Origin: Irineochytrium annulatum
Taxonomy: Eukaryota; Chytridiomycota; Chytridiomycetes; Chytridiales; Chytridiaceae
DNA: 17,089 nucleotides
Direction: 5' to 3'
Assembly: GCA_027600665.1 (NCBI GenBank)
Contig: JADGJL010000622.1
Coordinates: 1 to 17,089 of the forward strand
Of this stretch, positions 1 to 8,785 are shown piece by piece; positions within the stretch are counted from its first letter, which is position 1, and every line of letters starts with the position of its first letter. The position numbers and the translations under genes are program-made. The notes under the pieces were generated by a model, which was given only the letters and a program-made list of their open reading frames with translations, had not been told where the DNA came from and ran no database searches.

Positions 1-1320
1 GGCGGGTTGCGGTCGCCGGCTTCTCGTGCGTCGGGAGAGCCGGGACGGGGGGAAGCGGATAGGATTGCTGCTGCGGGTTTAGAGACTCGTCAATAGACTT
101 GGACCGTGCCGGGATCGTAGGAGGGTTTGAGGAGGAGGACTTCAAAACGCTCTTCAGCGGCGCTCCTCTGTAGAAAGAAGTCAGACCCGTTGCAAACTTC
201 AAGTGGAGGGAGTGCTGCAAACCTGCTAATCTTGGCGGCATCCTCCGGCCCCGTCGTGTTCAGGAAGTCCATGAGACCGTTATCACTCTTCTGCGCAACA
301 GCGGCCTTCGCCTGGTATTTCAAAGCTCCAGCTTTCTTGCCCGGCACCTCGATCGATCGGAGACGGTCCGGTGTCGAGCTGAGGCGGACGGTGTCCTTTC
401 CGGTCAGCAAAGACTCAAACTCGAGGGCCTTCGACGCGTCTCGGACAAAGAGAGACTCTTTCTGTAATGATAATAAGTGGACCTGAAAACCCGTGAAGGT
501 AGAAAGGGCAACTTACAGATGTTCCTTTCCCAGTCCTCTCCAGCGTGCTGTTTCCAGACCCCCTCCTAGACGCGTCGCTGCTCGTCCCCGGGTTGCTCCT
601 AACCATCCCCGGCGAACCCCTATTGCTCGCCCCGCCGTTCGCATCCCCCTCGACGCCACCGGTGCTCGTGCCCTCCCCGTAGTCCGTCTCACCGAACAGT
701 GCGGCGCGTGCATTGATGATCTGCCCGGAGTTGACGGGCTTCTTCGTCGGTGTATAGTCGTCCGACATGGGAGCTGACGCCTCCTGCGATTGCGACGCGT
801 GGGAGACGGCGGCGAGGTTGGATGTGGACTGCGAGCGCGGGGAAGAGGTCATGGCGGATGGCGCGGCGGCCGCGTTGGCGTTCTTGCTGCGCGGCGGAGG
901 CACGGGCGGCGATGCAGGTGCAGCTGTTGTTCTTGCGGTCCCCGTGGATTGAGCCGACGTGTTGGCGTTGTAGCTTGACGGCGAGTTGGTGTTCACGACC
1001 TGTGAGCCCGTGCGAGACAGGGACCCATAGCGCGGGAACTGGGCCGACGAATGCGGGCTCTCGGGATTCGCCCCCGACGCGGATGTGACGGCGGTAGAGG
1101 TGTTCACAGTAGGTGTGCTCTGGGCGGCCGTGCGCCTCGTCGACACGTCCAGCGACGGCCTGGACTCAATGGAGTTTCGGGCCGATGAGTTGTTGAGAGA
1201 GAGCACGAAGTCCTCCGCGGGCGTCGATACGGACACGGAGTCGAGGCCCGCGAAGATGTCCTCCGCGCCGCTGAAGAGGTCGGCGAAGGACGAGGATGCA
1301 GAGGCCGCGGCGGTCGTCAT
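1..1320 (-). CDS. Ser/Thr/Pro-rich low-complexity protein, 5' part (three exons, runs off left edge)
   Basis: I do not recognise this protein. Exons on the minus strand are 1320-517, 461-223 and 167-1. The introns are 462-516 (gtaagt...ttacag) and 168-222 (gtttgc...ctacag), each 55 nt. Exon 1 ends in phase 0 and exon 2 in phase 2, and the joined frame stays open to the window edge, giving about 400 residues so far. The start is the ATG at 1318-1320. Exon 1 (268 codons) is rich in Ser, Thr, Ala and Pro and contains SPPVPPPR (residues 137-144), a possible SH3-binding stretch. The more conserved-looking part begins near PTKKPVNSGQI and continues in exon 2 with basic and hydrophobic residues and the stretch DFLNTTGPEDAAKIS. 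Exon 3 is again Ser/Pro/Gln-rich. A scaffold or signalling role would be a guess. Reading exon 2 straight through without the second splice meets a TGA at about position 90, so the second splice matters. Confidence 0.72.
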
Positions 1321-1469
1321 GGCTGGCGGATCAAGCGGGGAGGTCGAGTAGACGGACTCCTCGGAGATCTTGAGATGACGGGCGGCGGAACAGTGGGCTC
1401 CCGGGACGGGCGGTCACGTCCAACTGTGGAAAACAGAGTGGGCGTACGGCAGGCGGCTTGAACAGCGCC

Positions 1470-1544
1470 CCAATAAGCCGCGGGCGGCGATTTCTTGAAA
1501 CCAATCAGCTGCTCGTCGCACAAGTCAAAAAAATTGCAACCAAT
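1470..1544. promoter_or_regulatory. Three CCAAT boxes upstream of the minus-strand gene
   Basis: CCAAT occurs on the plus strand at 1470-1474, 1501-1505 and 1540-1544, that is 150-224 nt upstream of the minus-strand ATG at 1320. CCAAT boxes bind the HAP/NF-Y complex in fungi and work in either orientation. Three within 75 nt suggests a real promoter element, but function is inferred. Confidence 0.4.
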
Positions 1545-1599
1545 GAGCTGGCATGAGCTTGTTTCAAGAAGTCAGGATAACGGGCCTTTTACACACAGC

Positions 1600-2100
1600 A
1601 AGAGAGTACAGGATCGGCTAATATCATATGCGGAAGGCTGGCACACGGTTATACATACATTCTTTGTATCGAGAGGATGTCATTGCTGACTGGAAAGAAA
1701 CGACGGACGAAATGGAGGGTGACGAAGAACATAATAGCACCCACGGCCTTCGCAATACTATCGAGGACGGATCGTTGGGTGTCGCATACGCAGTTTTTTT
1801 CTCTTGGTTGCCAAATAGCTTAACGTGCAGCTTTGCGATTGCCTGCCCTTTGTCGGATATTATGATTGAGTCATCGCGTTGTGACAATATTAAACTCTCC
1901 TGCTAAGAGAAGGCCGTCGTCGCCAGCCTAAGATGGGTGAGCTTACTGGGCTTAACAGTGACCCGAGGAGCGCTCCGGACGATGTGCAGCGATCGTGGAG
2001 CCCAGCTTCCGAAATTTGTGATGCTGGAAGTGTGGACATGTGGAGGTGCAAAACGAGTTTCTTTTGCCTACGTCCTCACGTCCCCATGAATGTACGAGGC
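1600..2100. other. Intergenic stretch without a convincing gene
   Basis: Between the CCAAT cluster and the TATA box at 2103 I see only short open frames on both strands (for example 1628-1906 plus and 1624-1887 minus). They overlap each other, start at non-conserved points and have no recognisable motif. I read this as the 5' flanks of the two divergent genes. Confidence 0.5.
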
Positions 2101-2102
2101 CA

Positions 2103-2109
2103 TATAAAA
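2103..2109 (+). promoter_or_regulatory. TATA box for the proline-rich gene
   Basis: TATAAAA lies 74 nt upstream of the ATG at 2177, a usual fungal spacing. It sits between GC-rich flanks, so the AT-rich heptamer stands out. This supports the plus-strand frame at 2177 as a real transcription unit. Confidence 0.5.
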
Positions 2110-2176
2110 CCACGGCCGGGGTTCCGGCACCTTACCACATCGATCCACCGTCACCGGCAGCCTCCTACCACAATAA

Positions 2177-2674
2177 ATGATGTCCCTCGCGTCTCCCCCC
2201 GCCTACGAGACCCGTCCGCGCCAGCACTCTATCACGAAGAAGGACAGCGCCTGTTGCATGGACGAGAAAGCCACCACCGCGACGGGCCTGCAATCCGGCC
2301 ACCGCGCGCCGGCCATCCACATCACGACCGCGCCGCCCATATTCGAGCCTAACCCGCCAACGCTTCCACCACGCTCTCCCTCGCCGTGCCGTCGCTCTCA
2401 GCGATCCCCGTCGCCCTGCCGCATCCCATCCCCATCCTTCGGCCCGCGGTACTCCCCCTCCTTCGCCGACACGACGCGTCACCCCATTTACGTGCCCGGC
2501 CAGTCTCCTCCGCCATCTCCCGCCCCGCCGAGCCCGAAGCAAGAAGCTCAACAGCCCGTGAGCTGCTCGACGGCTAGGAAATGGTGGCCGGGGAAGAACG
2601 CCGTTGCACGGAGGGGAGGGTTCGTGCTGCCGCCAGGCGTCGTGCCCAATGGGGAGTGGATTCCTAAGCGATGA
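2177..2674 (+). CDS. Small proline-rich protein with PPxY motif (165 aa, unrecognised)
   Basis: Single exon, 165 residues, stop TGA at 2672-2674. The frame starts with two adjacent ATGs (2177 and 2180) downstream of a TATA box at 2103. Near the N-terminus is PPAY (residues 7-10), which fits the PPxY consensus bound by WW domains such as those of Rsp5-type ubiquitin ligases. The middle is rich in Pro, Ser and Arg, with RSPSPCR occurring twice close together, then runs of PPPSPAPPSP. The C-terminal 35 residues are less repetitive and basic, with Trp and Gly, and may be the only ordered part. There is no signal peptide or membrane segment. Several overlapping frames on both strands are open because the sequence is GC-rich, so coding status rests on the TATA box, the start context and the amino-acid composition. 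Function unknown; an adaptor for a WW-domain partner is a guess. Confidence 0.55.
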   Translation: MMSLASPPAYETRPRQHSITKKDSACCMDEKATTATGLQSGHRAPAIHITTAPPIFEPNPPTLPPRSPSPCRRSQRSPSPCRIPSPSFGPRYSPSFADTTRHPIYVPGQSPPPSPAPPSPKQEAQQPVSCSTARKWWPGKNAVARRGGFVLPPGVVPNGEWIPKR

Positions 2675-3130
2675 ATGATCGTCGCTGTAGCTTGTGTATG
2701 CTCGTTATATTCGCGCAGGGCCTCTTATTTAAACACTGCACATACGCCTCGTTACCACTGTATTTATCACTTTTCGCCAGATGAAGATCTCGCGCTCCCC
2801 TGTATTTTTAACTCAGGATTCGAGTGTGATAATATACACATCTCATGTCAGCCAAAAGGCTTCAAATCATTCTTTGGTCATTCACTTCGCTCTCCTGTTG
2901 GCCAGTCGCCCAAGAACATCCATGCAGATGCCGCGCATTTTTCCAGCTCCTCCGCGGCCCTGACAAGGCGCGCCGCTCGACTGTAGCCGACTTTCGTCCA
3001 CAGCATGATGTGGGGTAGAACGTGGAGATGCCTGCGAGATGTGGGCGCGGTGTGGAAGTGTGCTGTTTTGGGAAGACCGTTTCAGTTCATCGGAGTGTGA
3101 TCAATGGGCTGCACCGCCTCCTACCCTGTC
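2675..3130. other. Intergenic: 3' flank of proline-rich gene and 5' flank of paralogue A
   Basis: No frame here has a recognisable product. The left half is AT-richer, as expected of 3' untranslated sequence. Near the right end several ATGs precede the chosen start of paralogue A (for example around 3005 and 3027). I see no clear TATA box for paralogue A. Confidence 0.4.
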
Positions 3131-5357
3131 ATGCCGGCCTCCATGACGACCTCCTCCCTCCTGGCCGGGGTCCTCTCCCTGGCCGTCCTAGCGGCGCCGG
3201 CCCTCGCCGCCACATGTTACGCCAACCTGCCGCAATCCAAGTTCCCCAACTGCACAAGTGTCACGGACGCCTTCGCGCTGCACTGGAGCGTGTCGCCGTC
3301 GACGGGATTCATCACCTTCGGCGTTGATATGGACGTACCCGCTTCGCAAAATCAGTGGATTGGCGTGGGGTTGTCGGATGCTGGAGGTGAAGAATCTTTA
3401 TGGAGCTGGCATTGTAGACTCTGACTGTGAGCAGGCATGCGGGGGGCGGATATGTGGATCTTACTCAAGTACCCGGGTAACAACTCATACTACATCCAGG
3501 TTCGTTATTCCTTGCTGTTGTCCCATATAAACGAGAAGTTCCACAGGACTCCTTCTCCAAAGACTTCATAACTCCCGTCGCGGACGTTTCTCAGGACATC
3601 AAGCTTCTCCAGCCGCCCAACCCGTCCTCAACAACCAACACTGTCTACACTTTCGCCCGCGCCCTCGACACCTGCGACCCGACGGACCGCGCCATCATCC
3701 AGGGCACGCTGTCCAACATCGTCTGGGCGCACGGTAACTCATCCGCATCCATATCCCAGCACGCACCGACGGATCGCGGGACGTTCCGGGTCGTGTTGTA
3801 TGACGATCCTGCGCAGCCGGCGGCGCCGCCGTTGCCGAGCGATGCGATGAGTTACTCGATGAGAATGAATAACGTCACGGTCCCGCCGATCACTGGATAT
3901 TTATGCACGCACTTTTTATTCCCGGCCAGCGATAAGCCGTATCACATCGTGCAATATGAGGGCTTAACGGGGTCTAAATACGTGCATCATATGTTGGCGT
4001 ACGGGTGCGACGTCGGTTTCGTACCGCCGACGATGGATCTGTTCGAGTGCTCGTCGATGCCCGATAGCTGCAATAACGTATGTTGCTACAATCGGTCTCT
4101 GCTTTTGCTCATAATTTTTGCTTACATTTTTCACAAATAATAGCTGCTGTTCATATGGGCGCCGGGGACGCCCCCGTTCTACTTCCCGGAGGACGTCGGC
4201 GCCAGGGTGGGCCAGAATGCGTACCAGTACATGGCGCTGCAGGTGCATTACACAAATCCGAGCTCGGATAAGAACGTCGTCGACAATTCCGGCCTCACCG
4301 TACGTTTTTACCTGTCCTTCTTGAAATACGTCTCTCTCATCAAACCTCTGCCCCACAGCTCCGATACACGTCCCAGCTACGCCCTCACGACATGGGCGTC
4401 CTTTGGCTCGGCTCGCAACAGATCAACATCCCGGGTAACAGCCCAAATCCGACCGTCCTGAAGCCCAACGTTTGCCCCATGGGATGCACGTCCACATTTA
4501 CATCGAACCTGACGCTATTTGCCACGTTCCCGCACATGCATACCTTGGGCCTCAACCTAACGACCCGTCACATTCGCAACGGCGTCGAGATGGACCCCAT
4601 CACCACGAGGGAGTATTATGATTTCAAGTACGTTTTTGCGTGCTTTTTCTATCACAGCGTCGTTGGTCGTTACTGACTCGGCCGGTTGTGCAGCTTCCAA
4701 ACAACAAATCCCATCACCTCCCCCTCGGCCCGCACCATCCTCCCTGGCGACACGTTGATCACGACCTGCTCCTACATCCCCACCGCCGGTGTCCGCACTT
4801 CCCCGACCCACTACGGCCTGCAAACGACCGACGAAATGTGCTACTCCTTCCTCTTTTACTACCCGGCCATGACTAAGGTCGATCACTGCATGACGATCTT
4901 CAACGGCTTGCCGGGGGTTGCCGGTGTGAGCACGGCGGGGAGCGATTTGAGCGTTTGCAGCACGCTGGAGTTGCTGGATGAAGCTATTGTAGGCGCGTTT
5001 AAAAAAGAGGGGATACCACCGACCAAGAATGGGACGTATAGCTTCGGCAATACGACGGCGTTGCAGAAGTTGGCGTTGTTGGAGGATCTGGCGGGGTCAG
5101 GGTGAGTTGTTTGCAGCTTTTTTTTTTTTCTTTTCTTTTTGTTATTTGTTGAAGGCTATGAGCTGATAAGGGGCATGAATAGGTTGTTCACGCAGTTCGA
5201 CCCCACTGCCGCGTCGACTTACAAGACCTTAGTGGATGTGTGTAATGCGACCGCGCAGCTGAACAACTACCCGACCACGTCTGCGGGTATGCCTGCGATA
5301 TCCGCGTCCGTGTGGTTTACGGCGATCCTCGCGGGGCTGCTGGCGGCCCTCGCCTAA
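3131..5357 (+). CDS. DOMON + copper type II ascorbate-dependent monooxygenase (DBH/MOXD-like), paralogue A
   Basis: Seven exons: 3131-3386, 3435-3499, 3547-4077, 4144-4299, 4359-4627, 4694-5101, 5183-5357 (619 aa). Family enzymes use two coppers, ascorbate and O2 to hydroxylate a C-H bond; the substrate here is unknown. The order is signal peptide (about 1-25, ending PALAA), DOMON domain (about 28-150, with WIGVGLSDAGG then MRGADMW), then the two copper domains. Copper ligands are all present: His254-His255 (VHHML), His319 (LQVHY), His395 and His397 (HMH), Met474 (DEMC). LPGDTLITTCSY matches the DBH C-terminal domain. The C-terminus is hydrophobic after a small-residue stretch, as in GPI-anchored proteins, so the enzyme probably sits outside the cell on membrane or wall. 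An in-frame ATG at 3104 would add nine residues; 3131 was chosen because it has the better start context and matches paralogue B. Introns agree in phase with B where shared. Confidence 0.88.
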
Positions 5358-5683
5358 GCAAACAACTCTTTGAAAGTTATCCCCTCCTAAACTCATCCCC
5401 TGTTCTGTTTAATGCTTAATTCCGCTACTCCCACCTTGCTTTTTGCAAACGTTTACATGCCCCATTATGCAATACCACCTCACACCCACTTCTCATGTCA
5501 GGCCTCCGCCCCTTTGTTATAAATGAACAATCAACCGGAACGTGTCCTTTAAAATGTTTGCGCCCTATGCTCGAATTGCAAGCCAAGTTGTTGTTGCTCC
5601 CGCTTTTATTATGTTGTGATGCTTTCATATCCCCATATACTGCTCGGATTGTCTTATTGTTTGCATTGCCACTTGTATTAAGG

Positions 5684-5689
5684 AATAAA
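5684..5689 (+). terminator. Possible polyadenylation signal AATAAA
   Basis: AATAAA lies 327 nt after the stop of paralogue A, in AT-rich sequence. It is the clearest such hexamer on the plus strand before the next gene. The distance is long, so a nearer variant signal could be used instead. Confidence 0.3.
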
Positions 5690-5976
5690 ACTTTCTAGTT
5701 CATTGAACATGCGGGAAACTAAGCACGAAATTTAGGATGATGAGCTCGTAAATGGACCTGACCTCTGGTTTTTAGCAACTTCATTGTTTGCCACATTTCC
5801 TTACGCGAAAGACTGACTGGAAGAAGATGGTGATGCCCGACAAGAAACCTTTCGTTTCTTCCAAGCAGGCCGTATTGCGGCAGGACGGCGAGGAAAACGA
5901 AGTTCGGACACGTCGTCCTCGTTGGCCTCTTCGTTCGCGACCCGTCGCCCAGCCCGCAACCTCTCCGCCGCCTCCA

Positions 5977-5982
5977 TATATA
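5977..5982 (+). promoter_or_regulatory. TATATA element near the acidic protein gene
   Basis: ATATATAG stands in GC-rich sequence 13-18 nt before the ATG at 5995. That is too close to act as TATA box for this ATG. Either it is not used, or translation starts elsewhere, or it lies inside coding sequence that starts at 5827. Recorded because it bears on the choice of start. Confidence 0.2.
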
Positions 5983-5994
5983 GCAAAGGCGGCA

Positions 5995-7493
5995 ATGCTC
6001 CAACCCACCACCATCACGCCGTCGAGGAAACGATCCCTTGCGGCGGCTCTTGCAGGAAACGGGGAGGACGGAATAGCAAACCAGCAGCCGACAGATGCTT
6101 TGCAGGCCACCGTCGCCTCAGAGAGGGATCACTTGGCCACGACGGATGGCATGAGACGTGAGTTCTTTCCTATGAGTGCTTCGTGTCGTCGTCGTTCCTG
6201 ACCGCGACTTTCGACCGCGTCGGACCACCTTTGCTCCTTCACTTGTTTCTCCAAGTCATCGAGCTCACACGTCTCTTTCCTCCTTTCCCAGTTCCCGCCA
6301 GCAAGAAGCGCCGGCTGGATTTTTCAGTGCCGCCGGCATCCCTTCCCGTCCCAATGTCTGTGGGCGCGTTCCAGCCGGTGGCCTCCGCGTCGCCGCCCGA
6401 CCCGTATGTCGCACCCGTTCCCTCCTCACGCACTCGTCCGTCTATGCCGGAGACTTCACCGTCTGGACGTGAGGACGACGACGACCCTTTTGGGTCCCAG
6501 CCGGTGGTGTTCCGCCCGATTGAGCCCGCCAGGGTGACCGCGGACGAACGTGGGAACGAGGAGGAGGCTGAAGCGGGTGTTGCTGTAGCCAGCGACAGCC
6601 CGGAGGTGGCACACGACGAGGAGGCGGGCGATGACGACGAAGACGACCGGGCCTCCGGTTCCGACGCGGACGCCCACCCCTATCCTTCCCCGACCATTTC
6701 CCCGACCTCGTTGGCCGCCGACGACTACCCACCCTCGGACGACTCCTACTCCGTCGCCTCAGACCCAGACTCCGACGCCAGCGCCATCGACCAGGAGAAC
6801 GTCCCCGCCCAGTCGCTCACCGTCACGCCAGGCGACTCCCCGACGGCCTCCGCGAGCCGATCTTCGTCGGCCGCCGCGAACCTGCTGCTTGGCAGCAGGC
6901 ACCGCCGCGACACGTCCATGTTCCGCCACGTCTGCGACGCCGAGGAGCTCACCCAGGATGCGCTCGACGCCTGCGACGAGCTCGACCGCATTCTGGCGGC
7001 CCCTGTTGAGCTCGACGAGGCGCAGCAGCGCGCGAGGGCCCGTCGCGCCATCATCGACCGCGAGTTGGCCAAAGGCGCGGCGCTGGCGCCCCTGCGCATC
7101 AAGACCGAGGGTGTTGGGGAGGACAAATGGCGTCAGCCCGTGAGCGACGCGCGCCGCGCCAGGCTCCGGTGTGTCGATGTGCCCGTGTCCTTTAAAATCA
7201 CGACGAGGGACTATGTGATCGAGAGGCAGATTGCCGGGCTCATTGGCATGTGGGAGGAGGGCGAGAGGAGGAAGGAGGAGAGGCTTGCGGCGCAAGCTAA
7301 GAGCGAGGAGGAGGGTGAGAGCTTTGGGGAGCCGAGCTTTGTCGCTGGGAGTGATTACACCGGGAGGTCGTTGTTGAGACGGGCGAGCACGGTGGCGAGT
7401 GATTATACCGGTCGATTGTCGAGGAGAAGCAGCGGGTTGGGGAGCGGGTACGCTTCGTCGCCGTTGCCGCAGTTCGCCGAGATGACGAGGTAA
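5995..7493 (+). CDS. Acidic, mostly disordered, probably nuclear protein (454 aa, unrecognised)
   Basis: Two exons, 5995-6157 and 6292-7493, joined by a 134-nt intron (gtgagt...ttcccag) with matching phase 1. I do not recognise the family. The N-terminus has basic clusters, SRKRS and, across the splice, ASKKRRLDF (residues 57-65), which looks like a nuclear signal and also fits the RxLxF cyclin-docking pattern. Residues about 90-220 are very acidic and Ser-rich with DDDD and DDDEDD runs. DQENVP (221-226) resembles a KEN-type degron without the Lys. A probably helical, ordered part follows from FRHVCDAEELTQDALD to a charged coiled-coil-like stretch with EEGERRKEERLAA. Near the C-terminus the unit SDYTGR occurs twice, each followed by Arg-Arg-x-Ser. 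A cell-cycle role would be inference only. In-frame ATGs at 5827 and 5833 give a longer alternative start; an unspliced start at ATG 6355 is also possible. Confidence 0.62.
7350..7442 (+). repeat. Two-unit protein repeat SDYTGR plus RRxS
   Basis: Codons at 7350-7367 and 7398-7415 both encode SDYTGR, 48 nt apart. Each is followed within 4-8 residues by Arg-Arg-Ala-Ser or Arg-Arg-Ser-Ser, the basophilic (PKA-type) phosphosite pattern. The two DNA copies differ at synonymous positions (for example tac/tat and ggg/ggt), so the duplication is not recent or has been kept at protein level. Confidence 0.6.
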
Positions 7494-8785
7494 ATCAACC
7501 TACGGATGCCTAGTTGTTCTTGAGCAGACTTCAATCCCGCTTATGTCGACATCGTTCCAGCCCTTACCCACCGATCCTACCCACTACGTACACAAATACC
7601 CTTTTATTATAACCCTTCTATATCCACCTCTAAACTTCTATATGTTGTCGGCTTGATGATTTCGTGGTTCTTGCTTTGTGTGTTGTGTTTTTTTTCGATA
7701 TCCGCCCCGTTTCTAGGCTCTTACTTTGTCCACGTAGTTTAAAAAGCCTTCCCCTACCCTAAATTCCTAAACGTATTTATATTGATGTGACATCCTCTCC
7801 TACTCAAATCACTATTTATTGACGGGGTGGGGTAGTTTCTTTTACATATCCGCTTCCAACTTGACTTCTACCTATCCCACCCTGAAATACACGTGGTCAT
7901 TTACGAACGCCTTTAGTGTTATCTTTCCTTTAAATTAGCCGATGCCGTCCCCATGAACCTCTTTCAAAAAAAGGCCATTGTATTTTGGCAATAGCTACTG
8001 CTGCCAAAGTGTCATTGGACTACACCTTATATGCCAACCTTAACCCGGCGCGCCACTCGAGACGGGAGATGTGGACGCCGCCGAGGCATGGAGACGGATC
8101 CATTAAAGCGGTTGCCCTCAAAGACTGGAGCGAATGCCTTTGGAAGGGCACTGTGGTCACCGCGCGGCTGGCTGCATTGAATTGGGAGGTGTTCGTCGAC
8201 GACACAGTTGAAGTGCCAGCGGACCCGTCTGGGTAATGTGGTTCGAAGCCCACTGCCAGCACCTTGGCGGCCCTACCAATGCCTCGCTGCAGCTCACACG
8301 ACTTCACATAATCTCTCTTTCAGCTGGTGAGAAGCACGGCTACTTTACAGACAGGAATAAGAAACAGCATCAACTGAAGACCTTATGAAGTTTCCTGGTT
8401 CGAAGACCACGATCGCTAAGGAGTTTACGGTCCCGTTTTCCTCCACGATGCCACACACACCTTCCATGCAGCCGAAGCGGACCATGGCTGATGCGGTTTA
8501 GCACGGACTTGTCGTGATCCGATGAGGTCTAAGCCTGGGCAAATGGCTCGGCACGCAGTTTCGTTGACCAGCCGTCGTCATGGACGGCCTTGGTAAAAAG
8601 CGAGTTTTCGGCTGCCAACTTTGATGGAACTCCGATGGTGAGGCAGGACGCCGTCATGCACAGGTGACGGTCTCGACGGCCCCGCCCCACGGCTAGAGCG
8701 CTTAAAGAGGGCGACCGCCGCGTGCCCCGCCTTCAACCCCTCCACCCTCTCCGACCCTCAGTCCTCCTAAGGTCGCCTGCAAACG
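7494..8785. other. Long intergenic stretch (about 1.3 kb) without a convincing gene
   Basis: The first 480 nt are AT-rich and pyrimidine-rich, as expected for a 3' flank. From about 7985 composition becomes more balanced, and an 83-codon plus frame (7985-8236) overlaps a 95-codon minus frame (8020-8307). Neither starts at ATG in a clear context or has a recognisable motif. GGTTCGAA occurs twice (about 8239 and 8397) but no tRNA fold surrounds it. The last 100 nt, with TTAAAG at about 8702, are the likely promoter of paralogue B. A decayed gene between 7985 and 8700 cannot be ruled out by eye. Confidence 0.45.

Larger units (their letters stand above)
5358..5994. other. Intergenic: 3' flank of paralogue A and upstream region of the acidic protein gene
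   Basis: The left part (5358-5790) is AT-rich and looks like 3' untranslated sequence. A 67-codon plus-strand frame at 5495-5698 is hydrophobic but has no support. The right part (about 5870-5994) becomes GC-rich and is open in the frame of the next gene, with in-frame ATGs at 5827 and 5833, so the next coding region may begin earlier than 5995. Confidence 0.4.

Noticed and set aside
1317..1523. Frame ending exactly at the start codon of the left minus gene, as if an upstream frame with ATGA overlap
   Set aside because: Its start is TTG, not ATG, so a translated upstream frame is unlikely.
1624..1906. Overlapping frames on both strands of about 90 codons
   Set aside because: Neither has a motif, splice support or promoter, and they are mutually exclusive shadows in intergenic DNA.
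5495..5698. 67-codon hydrophobic plus-strand frame
   Set aside because: It lies in AT-rich sequence after paralogue A, overlaps a possible polyadenylation signal, and its hydrophobicity follows from the T-rich composition.
6631..7295. Long frames on both strands inside the acidic protein gene
   Set aside because: GC-rich coding sequence opens other frames; these give Pro/Arg/Thr-rich or Arg-rich translations typical of shadow frames.
7985..8307. 83- and 95-codon frames in the long intergenic stretch
   Set aside because: They overlap in opposite directions, lack clear starts and show no recognisable residues. A decayed gene is possible but not supported.
8236..8412. Two GGTTCGAA sequences resembling tRNA T-loops
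   Set aside because: The sequence 50-70 nt upstream does not pair with the bases after either T-loop to form an acceptor stem, and no anticodon arm is visible.
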